Positions 26,664-35,574 of a stretch of 64,000 bases of DNA are shown here, piece after piece. The translations under genes and the position numbers were made by a program. The stretch covers positions 124,001 through 188,000 of the forward strand of contig NZ_ANAH02000005.1 in the NCBI RefSeq assembly GCF_000335475.2, read 5' to 3'. The notes beneath the pieces are model-generated. The model saw only the letters and a list, made by a program, of their open reading frames with translations. It searched no databases and was not told the DNA's origin. Each line of letters begins with the position of its first letter. The first letter of the stretch is position 1. This DNA is from Cystobacter fuscus DSM 2262 (lineage in GTDB: Bacteria > Myxococcota > Myxococcia > Myxococcales > Myxococcaceae).

Positions 26664-27821
26664 TCAGTCGAGCTTCGTGGAGACGATGGGGTGCCGCGCC
26701 GCGGTGTCCCAGGGCAGGCTCGGCCACCAGCGCTCGAGCGGCGATGGAGCGCCCGGCTCGATGCTCTGGCCGGGCCTGGGCACGACGACCGTGTCGTTGC
26801 CCTGCGCGGCCGCCGCGAGCACGCGCTCGATGGGCTCGGTCCAGCCGTGGGCGGCGAGCGTGAACAGCCCCCAGTGCACCGGCAGGAGGACCCGGCCCTG
26901 GAGCATCCGGTGGGCGAGCACCGCCTGCTCGGGTCCGATGTGCCAGTCGGGCCAGGCGCTGTGGTACTGGCCCACCTCGATCATCGTCACGTCGAAGGGC
27001 CCCAGGCGCGCGCCAATGTCCTTCATGGCCGGGAACAGCCCGGTGTCCCCCGAGTAGTACGCGCGGTGCTCGGGGCCGTGGAGCGCGAAGCCAGCCCACA
27101 GCGTCGCGTCCTTGTCGATGCCGGTCCGCCCCGAGGCGTGGCGCGCCGGGGTGGCGGTGATGTCGAGCCCGCGGACCCGCGTGTGCTCCCACCAGTCGAG
27201 CTCGACGATGCGCGCCTCGGGCACGCCCCACGCGGCCAGGTGCGCCCCCACGCCGAGCGGCACCACGAAGGTGGTGTCCCAGTCCTTCATGGCCGAGACG
27301 GTGGGCTGGTCCAGGTGATCATAGTGGTCGTGCGAGATGACGACCGCGTCGATGGGCGGCAGCTCCGAGAGCGCGACGGGCGGGGCATACCACCGTTTGG
27401 GGCCCACCCAGCTCAGTGGCGAGGCGCGCTCGCTCCAGATGGGATCGGTGAGGACGCGGTGGCCGTCGATTTCAATCAGCGTCGTGGAGTGCCCGAGCCA
27501 CGTGACGCGCAGCCCCGTGGCCGGCGGTGTCTCGAACCGGTGGCGGTCGCCGGGCAGGGAGGGCAGCGGCTCGGCGGGGCCCACGTCGGGACTCGCCTTG
27601 AACATGGCCGACAGCGAGCCCCACCAGTCATTCCAGAGCGGCTGCGGGTTCTCGAAGTGCCCATCCTGCCATTGCGGCGAGCGCTCCATCCGCGTGCGTC
27701 GCGCACCGCTGGCACGAGCGCCCAGGGCGGTCCATGCATCGGCGGCGATGGCGGCGAGGACGACGGCCAGCAGCCCTCCCGCCACGAGTCCCGTGCGCGC
27801 CAGTCTGCTGCGGATCTTCAT
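26664..27821 (-). CDS. MBL-fold metallo-hydrolase (UlaG/NAPE-PLD-like), membrane-anchored or exported
   Basis: A 385-residue protein with an N-terminal hydrophobic segment (GLVAGGLLAVVLAAIAADAW), so it is exported or anchored. The metal-binding motif H-x-H-x-D-H appears as ISHDHYDHLD, and further ligands are in RHASGR, YYSGDTG and PVHWGLF. The spacing and the region TWLGHSTTLIEIDG resemble NAPE-hydrolysing phospholipase D and UlaG-type enzymes. It is encoded divergently from a TetR regulator whose likely operator overlaps the shared promoter region. It is probably followed by the Rossmann-fold gene 23 bp downstream in one operon. The substrate might be a phosphodiester or lactone; this is not decided. 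ATG 27821 is chosen over an upstream ATG because it starts the signal segment. Confidence 0.85.
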   Translation of the reverse strand: MKIRSRLARTGLVAGGLLAVVLAAIAADAWTALGARASGARRTRMERSPQWQDGHFENPQPLWNDWWGSLSAMFKASPDVGPAEPLPSLPGDRHRFETPPATGLRVTWLGHSTTLIEIDGHRVLTDPIWSERASPLSWVGPKRWYAPPVALSELPPIDAVVISHDHYDHLDQPTVSAMKDWDTTFVVPLGVGAHLAAWGVPEARIVELDWWEHTRVRGLDITATPARHASGRTGIDKDATLWAGFALHGPEHRAYYSGDTGLFPAMKDIGARLGPFDVTMIEVGQYHSAWPDWHIGPEQAVLAHRMLQGRVLLPVHWGLFTLAAHGWTEPIERVLAAAAQGNDTVVVPRPGQSIEPGAPSPLERWWPSLPWDTAARHPIVSTKLD

Positions 27822-27880
27822 GGGCTTCACCGGCTCCTCGGAGGGACACGTGCCAGGATGGCCCGCCCTCTCAATACAAA

Positions 27881-27906
27881 TTGACAAAAGACACAAATCT
27901 TGTCAA
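27881..27906. promoter_or_regulatory. inverted-repeat operator between the metallo-hydrolase and TetR genes
   Basis: TTGACAA (27881-27887) and TTGTCAA (27900-27906) are perfect inverted arms separated by 12 bases, in the AT-rich gap between divergent genes and only 9 bp before the TetR ATG. A TTGACA hexamer on each strand could act as a -35 box, so binding would block promoters in both directions. This is the classic layout for a TetR repressor that controls itself and the neighbour. Confidence 0.6.
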
Positions 27907-27915
27907 CTTGATCTC

Positions 27916-28455
27916 ATGTCGGATGAGATGAGCCAGGATCGCGACGCGCAACGTCGGGCGGCAATCCTCCAGGCCGCGCTGGAGTGCTTCCTCCAGTTCG
28001 GCTACGCGAAGACGTCCCTCGATGACATCGCCAGGCGGGCGAACATCTCGCGGCCGCTCATCTACCGGAAGTTCAAGAACAAGGACGACATCTACACCGC
28101 GGTCCTCGAGGATCTCTTCGAGAGGCGCTACCCCCGGGCCGAGCAGGTGCTGGCCTCGCCCGGCTCCCAGCGGGACAAGCTCCTGCGTGTCTACGAGATC
28201 CTCCTGATCGAACCGTGGGACGAGCTGATGGGCGCGCCGATGGCGGCCGACTTGTACGAGGTCTGCTCGCGGCTCTTCCCCCAGGTGGAGGCGAAACACG
28301 TCCGGCTGCAGCTCAAGCTCACTCAGGCCATCCTGGAGAACAAGGAGCTGTCCGAGGTCTTCATGCTCGCGGTGGAAGGGCTCCAGTCCGACCTGCCGAC
28401 GACGCGTGTGCTGCGCCGCCGCCTGCAACTGCTCGTCGAGCGTTTCGTCCCTTGA
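27916..28455 (+). CDS. TetR/AcrR family transcriptional regulator
   Basis: A 179-residue repressor. The DNA-binding domain (about 10-60) is typical: RAAILQAALECFLQFGYAKTSLDDIARRANISRPLIYRKFKNKDDIYTAV. The C-terminal part (about 70-179) forms the ligand pocket and dimer interface (for example DLYEVCSRLFPQVEAKHVRLQ). It is divergent from the metallo-hydrolase operon, with an inverted repeat of 7-bp arms between the starts, and likely represses it. ATG 27916 lies 9 bp after that repeat; no clear ribosome site is visible, so translation may be leaderless. The inducer is unknown. Confidence 0.88.
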   Translation: MSDEMSQDRDAQRRAAILQAALECFLQFGYAKTSLDDIARRANISRPLIYRKFKNKDDIYTAVLEDLFERRYPRAEQVLASPGSQRDKLLRVYEILLIEPWDELMGAPMAADLYEVCSRLFPQVEAKHVRLQLKLTQAILENKELSEVFMLAVEGLQSDLPTTRVLRRRLQLLVERFVP

Positions 28456-28493
28456 ACAGCGCTGGCGCCCGTCAGGAGGCGTGAGGAGGTGGG

Positions 28494-29405
28494 TCAGCGC
28501 GCGGCGCGGCGGCCGGTGTTCTTTTCGCGGATCAACTCCACCAGCGCCTTCAATCCCGCCGGGACGTACCGGTGCCTGGGGTAATACAGGCGAATGCCCG
28601 GAAAGGGGGGGCACCAGTCTTCCAGCACGGTCACGAGGCGGCCACTGGCCAGGTCATCGGCGATGTGCCACTCGGACAGGAACGCCAGGCCAACCCCCGC
28701 TCGGACGGCCTGGATCGCGGCACGCGGCTCGTTGAGGATCAATCGAGGCGGCAGGTCGATCTCCAGGGCCTCGCCGCGGCGCTCCAACTCCCAGCGATAC
28801 AGACCTCCGTGCGACAGCCGCATGCGGATGGCGGCGTGGCCGGTCAGGTCATCCGGTGTCCGTGGCTTGCCGTGTTCCGCGAAATAAGCGGGTGAGCCGA
28901 CGACGACCATGCGCAGGTCATCACTGAGCGGCACGGAGACCATGTCCTGTGGGACCGCTTCGGCCAGGCGGATGCCAGCGTCGAACCCTTCGGCGACGAT
29001 GTCGATCAGCCGTGCCTCGCTGACGATGTCCAGATTCATCCGAGGATGGCGGTGCAGGTACTCGAGCAGCAAGGGCTCGAAGATCATCAGCACCGCGTCC
29101 CTCGGCGCGTTGATTCGCAGCGTGCCGGCCGGAGCCTCGGACTGGCTGTTGATTTCCTCGCTGGCGCCGCGAATCTCCGCCACCGCCGGGGCGATGCGCT
29201 GCACGTAGCGTTGGCCGGCCTCGGTCAACGCCACGCTGCGGGTGGTGCGGTTGAACAGGCGCGCCTTCAGCCGAGCCTCCAGCCCGGCCACCGCACTGCT
29301 CACCGCCGAGGTGGACATGCCCAGTTGCCTGGCGGCGGCGCGGAAGCTGCCATGACGAGCCACGGCGAGCACGGTCTCCAATTCGATCAGTCCTGAGCGG
29401 TGCAT
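28494..29405 (-). CDS. LysR family transcriptional regulator
   Basis: A 303-residue LysR protein starting at ATG 29405. The winged helix-turn-helix (about 1-60) is clear: [53 protein letters not shown]. The effector-binding domain (about 90-295) has the usual two-lobe pattern. Upstream ATG codons exist but would extend before the conserved N-terminus. It is divergent from an aldehyde dehydrogenase gene 135 bp away, the normal LysR arrangement in which the regulator activates its neighbour. A short dyad CCCGA-TTG-TCGGG in the gap may be part of its site. The ligand is not known. Confidence 0.88.
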   Translation of the reverse strand: MHRSGLIELETVLAVARHGSFRAAARQLGMSTSAVSSAVAGLEARLKARLFNRTTRSVALTEAGQRYVQRIAPAVAEIRGASEEINSQSEAPAGTLRINAPRDAVLMIFEPLLLEYLHRHPRMNLDIVSEARLIDIVAEGFDAGIRLAEAVPQDMVSVPLSDDLRMVVVGSPAYFAEHGKPRTPDDLTGHAAIRMRLSHGGLYRWELERRGEALEIDLPPRLILNEPRAAIQAVRAGVGLAFLSEWHIADDLASGRLVTVLEDWCPPFPGIRLYYPRHRYVPAGLKALVELIREKNTGRRAAR

Positions 29406-29446
29406 GGGGATTGTCCTGATTTCCAGAACGGCCCTTGCAGGATACA

Positions 29447-29459
29447 CCCGATTGTCGGG
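29447..29459. promoter_or_regulatory. short dyad in the LysR/aldehyde dehydrogenase gap
   Basis: CCCGA (29447-29451) and TCGGG (29455-29459) form a 5-bp dyad with a 3-base spacer, midway between the two divergent starts, where a LysR binding site is expected. The dyad is short, and chance is possible at this GC content. Confidence 0.3.
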
Positions 29460-29540
29460 ACGGTCCGCCCCGCGCAGATTGGATTCCGTCGGGTACCACC
29501 CTGGCCCTCACTGGAGCCCCTTCTCCACCGGAGTCCCTTC

Positions 29541-30962
29541 ATGGAACGCATCGAGCAGATCTACATCGACGGCGCCTTCGTCACCCCGCATGGCGACGAA
29601 TGGTTCAACCTGTTCAACCCCGCCACCGAAGAGGTGATCGGCCAGGTGCGACTGGCCGATGCCGAGGACGCGCGTCGCGCCATCGCCGCGGCGAAACGTG
29701 CCTTGCCGGCGTTCTCACGCACCACCCGGGCCGAGCGCCTCGCGATGCTCGAGCGCATGCGGGCGGCGGTGGCCGCGCGCGAGGATGAACTGCTCGAGGC
29801 CGTCATCAAGGAGTACGGCGCGCCGTCGTCGCGCTCTCGCTGGATGGCGAGACATGCCCACCAGGTGATCGGCGAAGTGGCCGAGGTGCTGGCGCGGTAC
29901 GACTTCGAGCGCCAGGCGGGCACCGCTCGGGTGGTGATGCAGCCGCTGGGCGTGGCCGGCCTGATCACTCCCTGGAACAACGACGCCGGCTTCATCTGCG
30001 GCAAGCTGGCCACCGCGCTGGCCGCCGGCTGCACCGCGGTGCTCAAGCCCAGTGAGATGAGCGCGATCCAGACGCGCATCATCACCCAGGCGCTGCACGA
30101 GGCCGGCCTGCCGCCCGGTGTGTTCAACATCGTCACCGGGCGCGGTGACGTCGTGGGCGCGGAGATCAGCGCCTCGCCGGACGTGGCCAAGATCTCGTTC
30201 ACCGGTTCGACCGTGGTGGGCAAGACCATCCTTCGCACCGGAGCGGAAACCCTGAAGCGGGTGACGTTGGAGCTGGGCGGCAAGTCGCCCATGGTGGTGT
30301 TGGACGATGCCGACTTCACCACCGCGGTGCCACTGGCGGTGCAGGCTGGGTTCATGAACAGCGGTCAGGCCTGCATCGCCGGCACCCGCATCCTGGTCCC
30401 GGCCTCCCGGCAAGCCGAGTTCGAGTCGTTGCTCGCCCGTGAAGTGCGCGCGACGAAGTCCGGCGACCCGCGCGACGCCGACACCGCCATCGGCCCCATG
30501 GTGAGCGCGAAACAGTGGGAGCGCGTGCAGCGCTACATCCGCCTCGGCATCAACGAAGGCGCACGCCTGCTCGTGGGCGGCGAGGGCCGGCCCGAGGGCA
30601 TGAAGCGCGGCTGGTGCGTGAAGCCCACCGTGTTCACCGACGTGCGCAACGACATGACCATCGCGCGCGAGGAGATCTTCGGGCCGGTGCTGTCGCTCAT
30701 CACCTACCGCGACGAGGACGAGGCGGTCGCCATCGCCAACGACACGCTCTACGGCCTGCACGGCTACGTGGTCTCTGGCGATCCCCATCGCGGCGCGCGT
30801 GTGGCCGCGAGGCTCGAGGCCGGCCGCGTCCTGGTCAATACCCTCGCCCACGAGCCCAAGGCCCCGTTCGGCGGCTTCAAGCAGTCCGGCCTCGGCCGGG
30901 AGAACGGCCCCTATGGACTGGAGGCCTACCTGGAACCGAAGGCCGTGGTGGTGGCGGCGTAG
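29541..30962 (+). CDS. aldehyde dehydrogenase (NAD(P)-dependent)
   Basis: A 473-residue enzyme that oxidises an aldehyde to an acid. The N-terminal block YIDGAFVTPHGDEWFNLFNPATEEVIG and PWNNDAGFICGKLATALAAGCTAVLKPSE (cofactor site) are standard. The general base glutamate is in TLELGGKSP, and the nucleophilic cysteine is in NSGQACIAGTR. The C-terminal EEIFGPVLS block is present. Length matches the family. Similarity in the region is to broad-specificity aldehyde dehydrogenases, so a precise substrate cannot be set. It is divergent from the LysR gene 135 bp away and likely under its control. The start is ATG 29541, after the weak GGAG-like sequence at about 29530. Confidence 0.92.
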   Translation: MERIEQIYIDGAFVTPHGDEWFNLFNPATEEVIGQVRLADAEDARRAIAAAKRALPAFSRTTRAERLAMLERMRAAVAAREDELLEAVIKEYGAPSSRSRWMARHAHQVIGEVAEVLARYDFERQAGTARVVMQPLGVAGLITPWNNDAGFICGKLATALAAGCTAVLKPSEMSAIQTRIITQALHEAGLPPGVFNIVTGRGDVVGAEISASPDVAKISFTGSTVVGKTILRTGAETLKRVTLELGGKSPMVVLDDADFTTAVPLAVQAGFMNSGQACIAGTRILVPASRQAEFESLLAREVRATKSGDPRDADTAIGPMVSAKQWERVQRYIRLGINEGARLLVGGEGRPEGMKRGWCVKPTVFTDVRNDMTIAREEIFGPVLSLITYRDEDEAVAIANDTLYGLHGYVVSGDPHRGARVAARLEAGRVLVNTLAHEPKAPFGGFKQSGLGRENGPYGLEAYLEPKAVVVAA

Positions 30963-31112
30963 TCCCGTTGTTTCCGCGAGTGGAAGCGGCCTCGGGTGCG
31001 AAGGGGGCAAGGTGACGCCAGGGCCCCCTGGCTCGCCCACCTGCCCGCTTCGAAGAACGCATCCTCGCAGCGCATCGCGTCAACTCGGACTCACTTTGTC
31101 CTCGTTTTTTGC

Positions 31113-31144
31113 TTGCCGCCTGAAACACGGACTCCTATAGTCCG
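31113..31144 (+). promoter_or_regulatory. promoter with overlapping inverted repeat upstream of Rrf2 gene
   Basis: TTGCCG (31113-31118) and TATAGT (31136-31141) are 17 bases apart, a good -35/-10 pair. The -10 box lies inside a 6-bp dyad, CGGACT (31128-31133) and AGTCCG (31139-31144). A protein on the dyad would block RNA polymerase, so autoregulation by the Rrf2 protein is likely. The start site would be at or just before ATG 31149, giving a very short or absent leader. Confidence 0.55.
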
Positions 31145-31148
31145 CGTT

Positions 31149-31691
31149 ATGGCGCACCTCACCACGAGCGTTGAGTACGGCATCCACTGCCTCCTCTGGC
31201 TGGTCAACGCGGGCGACACTCCGCTGAGCAGCCGAGACCTGGCCGAGCTTCAGGGCGTATCGCCCACCTTCCTCGCCAAGATATTCCCCAAGCTCGAAAA
31301 GGCGGGGATCGTCGTCGCGAGCGAGGGGGTGCGTGGTGGGTACAAGCTCGCCAAGGCCCCGGAGGACATCAGCTTCCTGGAAGTCATCGATGCGATCGAA
31401 GGCGACAAGCCGCTCTTCGACTGTCAGCAGGTCCGCGGTCGTTGCGCCGTGTTCGAGGGCAACCCTCCCTCCTGGGCGATGGCGGGCGTCTGCGCGATCC
31501 ATGCCGTGATGCTGCGCGCGGAGAAGGCGATGCGCGACACCTTGGCGAAGGAATCGCTCGCCGACGTCGCGAAGACTTTCGGCCGCAAAGCGCCGCCTGA
31601 GTTTTCAAACGACGTCCAGAAATGGATTGAGGACCGGCTCACCCACCGTGCATCCACGCGGAAATCGCGCACGCACGAAGAGCCCTCCTGA
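31149..31691 (+). CDS. Rrf2 family regulator with three cysteines (possible iron-sulfur sensor)
   Basis: A 180-residue winged-helix regulator. The N-terminal part (SVEYGIHCLLWLV to KLEKAGIVVASEGVRGGYKL) matches Rrf2. Past the helix-turn-helix it has three cysteines in FDCQQVRGRCAVFEGNPPSWAMAGVCAIH, with the spacing C-x7-C-x15-C. Three cysteines in this region carry the iron-sulfur cluster in IscR and NsrR, though their spacing is tighter, so cluster binding is plausible but unproved. It is followed 146 bp later, in the same direction, by an NADH dehydrogenase-like flavoprotein that it probably controls. A short C-terminal tail (STRKSRTHEEPS) is charged and disordered. Confidence 0.88.
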   Translation: MAHLTTSVEYGIHCLLWLVNAGDTPLSSRDLAELQGVSPTFLAKIFPKLEKAGIVVASEGVRGGYKLAKAPEDISFLEVIDAIEGDKPLFDCQQVRGRCAVFEGNPPSWAMAGVCAIHAVMLRAEKAMRDTLAKESLADVAKTFGRKAPPEFSNDVQKWIEDRLTHRASTRKSRTHEEPS

Positions 31692-31836
31692 ACCGGAAGC
31701 GCGGCGTAACGCCGTGAACCACTCGAATTCCTGAATTTTTTTCTCGGTTTCCGCCGGACGACCGAGAAAGCGGCCGTCGTGTATCCGCACGACGGAACCG
31801 GAGAGCTGCGTCCGGCTCCCAAAAGAAAGCAAGACA

Positions 31837-33045
31837 ATGAACCAGAAGATCGTCATCGCAGGCTCGGGTTTCGCTGGCATGTGGGCGGCCATTTCCGCCG
31901 CGCGCGCCGTGTCGCTGGCGGGCAAACAGAACCAGGTGGACATCATGGTCGTGTCGCCAACCCCCCACCTCCACATCCGCCCGCGCCTCTATGAAGCGGT
32001 GATCGAGAACATGTCGCCGGACCTCGCGCCGCTGTTCGAGGCGGTCGGCGTTCGCCACCTCGCCGGCACGGTCGAGGCGATCCATGCCGACCGGCATGAA
32101 GTCGAAGTGCTCGGTACCGATGGCGAACGCGTGACGCTGCCCTATGACCGCTTCGTGTTGGCGGCCGGCAGCCGCCTGTTCATGCCGAACGTGCCCGGGC
32201 TCAAGGAGCACGCCTTCAACGTCGACCAGCTGTCGAGCGCGAACGCTCTCGACAAGCACCTGAAGGCGCTCGCCCACGAGCCGGAGACGGCCGCCCGGAA
32301 CACGGTGGTGGTCGCGGGCGGTGGCTTCACCGGCATCGAGACGGTGGCCGAGATGCCCCAGCGGCTGCGCGCCATCCTCGGCCAGGACGCGAAAATCCGT
32401 GTCGTGGTGCTGGAACAGGCGCCCGCCATCGGCCCCGATCTCGGGCCGGTTCCACGCCCGGTGATCGAGGAGGCCCTGGCCGAGTGCGGCGTGGAGGTCA
32501 TCACCTCCACCGGAGCCGTGGCGATCGACGCGAACGGTGTCACCACGTCCACCGGCGAGCGGATCGAGACCCGGACGGTGGTCTGGACCGCCGGCGCGAG
32601 AGCCAACCCGCTCGCCGCGCAGATCCCAGGCGAACATGACCGCTTCGGCCGGATCCATGCCAACCAGTATCTGCGCGCCAAGGGCGCCGAGGACATCTTC
32701 GTCACCGGGGATGTGGCGATGGTCGCGACCGACGATGAAGGCCACCTCGCGGCGATGTCCTGCCAGCACGCGGTGATCCTCGGCCGCGTCGCCGGCCACA
32801 ACGCCGCCGCCGAGCTGGTCGGTCTGCCGACCCACCCGTACAGCCAGCCGAAGTACGTCACCTGCCTCGACCTCGGACCCTGGGGTGCGCTCTACACCGA
32901 GGGATGGGACCGCCAGGTGAAGCTGACGCGTGAAGCGGGCAAGGCGCTCAAGCGTGAGATCAACACCCAGTGGATCTACCCGCCCAAAGCGGAGCGGAAT
33001 GCCGCCTTCGCGGTCGCCCATCCGGACTTCGTGATCGCCGCCTGA
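31837..33045 (+). CDS. NAD(P)/FAD-dependent oxidoreductase, type II NADH dehydrogenase-like
   Basis: A 402-residue flavoprotein with an FAD Rossmann motif (AGSGFAGMWAA, about 8-18), an NAD(P)H motif (VVAGGGFTGIETV, about 165-177) and the second FAD contact (DIFVTGDVAM, about 285-294). The overall order matches single-subunit NADH:quinone oxidoreductases. The C-terminal region lacks an obvious membrane helix, but type II enzymes bind membranes through amphipathic ends. It is next to an Rrf2 regulator with a cluster-like cysteine trio, suggesting induction by oxidative or nitrosative signals. The immediate start ATG 31837 follows AAGCAAG. Sulfide:quinone or similar activity cannot be excluded. 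Confidence 0.85.
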   Translation: MNQKIVIAGSGFAGMWAAISAARAVSLAGKQNQVDIMVVSPTPHLHIRPRLYEAVIENMSPDLAPLFEAVGVRHLAGTVEAIHADRHEVEVLGTDGERVTLPYDRFVLAAGSRLFMPNVPGLKEHAFNVDQLSSANALDKHLKALAHEPETAARNTVVVAGGGFTGIETVAEMPQRLRAILGQDAKIRVVVLEQAPAIGPDLGPVPRPVIEEALAECGVEVITSTGAVAIDANGVTTSTGERIETRTVVWTAGARANPLAAQIPGEHDRFGRIHANQYLRAKGAEDIFVTGDVAMVATDDEGHLAAMSCQHAVILGRVAGHNAAAELVGLPTHPYSQPKYVTCLDLGPWGALYTEGWDRQVKLTREAGKALKREINTQWIYPPKAERNAAFAVAHPDFVIAA

Positions 33046-33097
33046 AGCCCGAAAAGGTGTCGAGGGAGCGTCTTCAGACGCCCCACGGTGCGGGGCC

Positions 33098-34417
33098 TCA
33101 AGCGCTCGCGCACACCGTCCACAACAGCCGCTCGATGACGAGCTTGCCGCTCGCCGAGGACTTGAGCGACAGGTCCGACTCGGCGCACGCCACCAGTGCG
33201 TCCAACAGCTCGCGCCGCTTGTAGCGGGCCGCCCCCTGCATCGCGAGGAAGGCCGCATACGGATGCGGCGCCTTGCCCTTGGCCGCCTTGGCCTCCTCCT
33301 CCACCCGGGGGAACACCCGCGCCTTGAAGTCGTTGAACGAGCGCGGCACCGAGCCCCCGGCGTACTTCTCCAGCCGATCGTGGTTCTCCAGCATGCCGCG
33401 CACGATGGAGGCCACCGCGCCCAGCAGTTGCAGCCCGTGCACCCCCTGCCCCATCGCATCCACCGTGTAGTCCAGCGCCGCCTTCAGGTTGCGATTCTGC
33501 AGGGCCTCGGACAGCTCGAAGAACTCCTCCTCGCGCGTGTGCGCCACCAGCAGCGCCACGTCCGCCGCCTCGATGGTGGAGCCCTCCGCGTACGTCGCCA
33601 GCTTCTCCAGCTCGGACTGCAACAGCCGCACGTTGCCGCCAATGCGCTCCTTGAGCAGGTCCGCCGCGGCCTTGCTCAACTTCTTCTTGAACGGCCAGAG
33701 GAATTCCTCGGCGAGCGGGCCGATCTCCAGGTCCTTGTGCCGCGAGGCCACCTTGCGCTCGACGAGCCGGCCCTTGTCCGCCGCGAGCTTCACCAGCGGG
33801 TTCTTCGCGTCCACGTCCGAGGCCGCCATCACCAGCGTGTGCCCCGGCGGCAGGCCCTTCTCGAAGAGGGTCAGCAGCGCGCTCGCATCCCCCTCGGGGG
33901 CGCTGATGCGCTCCTCCCGGCAGAACGCGGCCACCTCCTTGAGGAAGAGCAGATCCGCCTCCGCCAGCTCGACGTTGAGCTCCTCCTTCCACTCCTCCGC
34001 CGAGGGCGCCCCTGGAGCTTCGGGGTCCAACTGCGCCACGCCCCACCCCGCCCGGGCCGCCAGCGCGAGCAGCCGCCGTGCGCCCTCCTTGCGCTTGCCC
34101 GCCGTCCATGCCTCGCGCGCCTTGCCCAGCGCGTTGCCCCGGCCCTTCTTGGGCGCGAGGAACTCCGGGTCGCGCACCAGCACCACCTTGCGCCCGGGAA
34201 ACAGCGGCATCGTGGCCAGCTCCTGCGCCACCTCGCGCGGCGAGCCCGCGTCCAGCACCGCGAAGTTCAGCCCCGCGGACGCATCCGGCAGCAGCGCCTT
34301 CACCAGCTCGTCCGCGCCCTTGCGCACGAGGTACTCCTCGCCCCACAGCAGGTAGAGCGGATGCACCACCTTGCCCGCCCGCGCCTCGTCCAGCACGTCC
34401 TCGATGTCCGCGCTCAT
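33098..34417 (-). CDS. holA: DNA polymerase III subunit delta (HolA)
   Basis: A 439-residue clamp-loader subunit that opens the sliding clamp during replication. The N-terminal block HPLYLLWGEEYLVRKGADELV, the middle PLFPGRKVVLVRDPEFL, and the C-terminal NLKAALDYTVDAMGQGVHGLQLLGAVASIVRGMLE region match the delta family. It is longer than the E. coli subunit (about 340 residues) mainly from extra basic stretches such as LGKAREAWTAGKRKEGARR, a pattern seen in myxobacteria-type sequences. Its start codon overlaps the holB stop by four bases (ATGA), so holB-holA are translationally coupled. Essential replication gene; position is strongly supported. Confidence 0.93.
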   Translation of the reverse strand: MSADIEDVLDEARAGKVVHPLYLLWGEEYLVRKGADELVKALLPDASAGLNFAVLDAGSPREVAQELATMPLFPGRKVVLVRDPEFLAPKKGRGNALGKAREAWTAGKRKEGARRLLALAARAGWGVAQLDPEAPGAPSAEEWKEELNVELAEADLLFLKEVAAFCREERISAPEGDASALLTLFEKGLPPGHTLVMAASDVDAKNPLVKLAADKGRLVERKVASRHKDLEIGPLAEEFLWPFKKKLSKAAADLLKERIGGNVRLLQSELEKLATYAEGSTIEAADVALLVAHTREEEFFELSEALQNRNLKAALDYTVDAMGQGVHGLQLLGAVASIVRGMLENHDRLEKYAGGSVPRSFNDFKARVFPRVEEEAKAAKGKAPHPYAAFLAMQGAARYKRRELLDALVACAESDLSLKSSASGKLVIERLLWTVCASA

Positions 34418-35442
34418 CGCCCCTCCAGCAATTCAATGAGCATCCGCTCCAGTTGCAGCCGGGGCGAGCCGTTGCGCTCCACGATGGTCGCCCGCGCCTT
34501 GTCCAGCAGCGCGTGCCGCCGGTGGAGCATCGACTCGTGCGTGCGCGCCGCCACCTCGTGCGCGAGCGCGTCCAGGTCCCGGTTGGCCAGGCGCTCCCCT
34601 CCCACCTTCGCCATCGCCACGTCGCGCGTCCACAGCGAGAGGATGGAGAGCGCCTGCTCCGCGTCCTCGCGCGACTCGCCGAACGTGGCGGCCCAGCGCA
34701 GCATCGCGCTCGGCTCTCCGGGCTTGAGCGCCTCGAACGAGGCGATGACGTCCTTACGGGCCGCGAGCGCCTTCAAGTCCAACGCCATGGCCCGGCCGAG
34801 GCTGCCTCCGGCCATCACCGCCGCGAGCATGGCCGTCGGCTCGTCCAGCTTGCGCTCCTTCTGGAGGCGCTCGGCCACGAGCTCCACGGGCAGCGGGCCG
34901 AAGGACACCTTGGAGCAGCGGCTGCGGATGGTGGGCAGCATCTTGTCCGGAGCCGAGGCGAGCAGGATGAGCGTGGTCTCCGCGGGGGGCTCCTCGAGCG
35001 TCTTGAGGAAGGCGTTCTGCGCCTGGGCATTCATCTGGTGCGCGTCCACCACGATGGCCACCTTGCGCTTGGACTCGAGGCCCCGCAGGCAGATGCGCTC
35101 GAGCAGGGAGCGGATCTGATCCACGCGGATGTCCCGGCTGGGCGTGGTGGCGAAGTCCGAGCGGCCCGCGAGGCCGCGCTCCACGCGCTCGGCGTCGGGC
35201 ATGAGCCAGGACACGTCCGGGTGGGCGCCCTTGGCGATGCGGGTGCAGCTCGAGCAGGTGCCACAGCCCACGTCGGGCTGCTCGGGACAGGTGAGCGCCT
35301 GGGCGAGCCCCACGGCGGTGAGCTCCTTGCCCACGCCCTCGGGCCCGGCGAAGAGGTAGGCGTGATGAACCGAGCCACCCCGAAGCGCCGACTGGAGCGC
35401 GTCGATGGCGCGTGGCTGTCCGACGACCGATGCCAACGTCAT
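34414..35442 (-). CDS. holB: DNA polymerase III subunit delta prime (HolB)
   Basis: A 342-residue clamp-loader subunit. ATG 35442 begins MTLASVVGQPRAIDAL, the usual N-terminus. The nucleotide-binding region reads FAGPEGVGKELTAV (a P-loop with Glu after Lys), and the zinc module is C-x7-C-x2-C-x2-C in CPEQPDVGCGTCSSC. The block LKTLEEPPAETTLILLASAPDKMLPTIRSRCSKVSF is the classic sensor/SRC region. It is followed by the overlapping holA gene. The frame is open upstream of the ATG but the extra residues come from the intergenic copy of the TIGR02757/holB junction, so they are not coding. A second, truncated head of this gene lies at 51.8 kb. Confidence 0.95.
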   Translation of the reverse strand: MTLASVVGQPRAIDALQSALRGGSVHHAYLFAGPEGVGKELTAVGLAQALTCPEQPDVGCGTCSSCTRIAKGAHPDVSWLMPDAERVERGLAGRSDFATTPSRDIRVDQIRSLLERICLRGLESKRKVAIVVDAHQMNAQAQNAFLKTLEEPPAETTLILLASAPDKMLPTIRSRCSKVSFGPLPVELVAERLQKERKLDEPTAMLAAVMAGGSLGRAMALDLKALAARKDVIASFEALKPGEPSAMLRWAATFGESREDAEQALSILSLWTRDVAMAKVGGERLANRDLDALAHEVAARTHESMLHRRHALLDKARATIVERNGSPRLQLERMLIELLEGR

Positions 35443-35574
35443 GGGGGTGTGTATCCCCGCTCGCGTCCCACCCGTCAACCACTCAGGGGGTAGAGCGCGC
35501 CTGGCCCGCCCGGCCCACCCTCCCGGCTCCCGGCCAATGGCGCAGGCGGGCCGTGGCAGGCACCGGGCTCACTT
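35407..35574. repeat. direct repeat copy A: tail of TIGR02757-family gene plus head of holB
   Basis: This stretch matches 51775-51933 in the same orientation at roughly 85-90% by eye. On the minus strand it reads the final codons of a TIGR02757-type gene (remnant of ARCL-RPAC-IGRE), a stop region CTACCCCCTGAG, about 50 bp of leader (GTGGTTGACGGGTGGGA), and then the holB start. Here holB is intact and only the tail of the TIGR02757 gene remains. It marks the left edge of a 16-kb segment bounded by the two copies. Confidence 0.75.
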
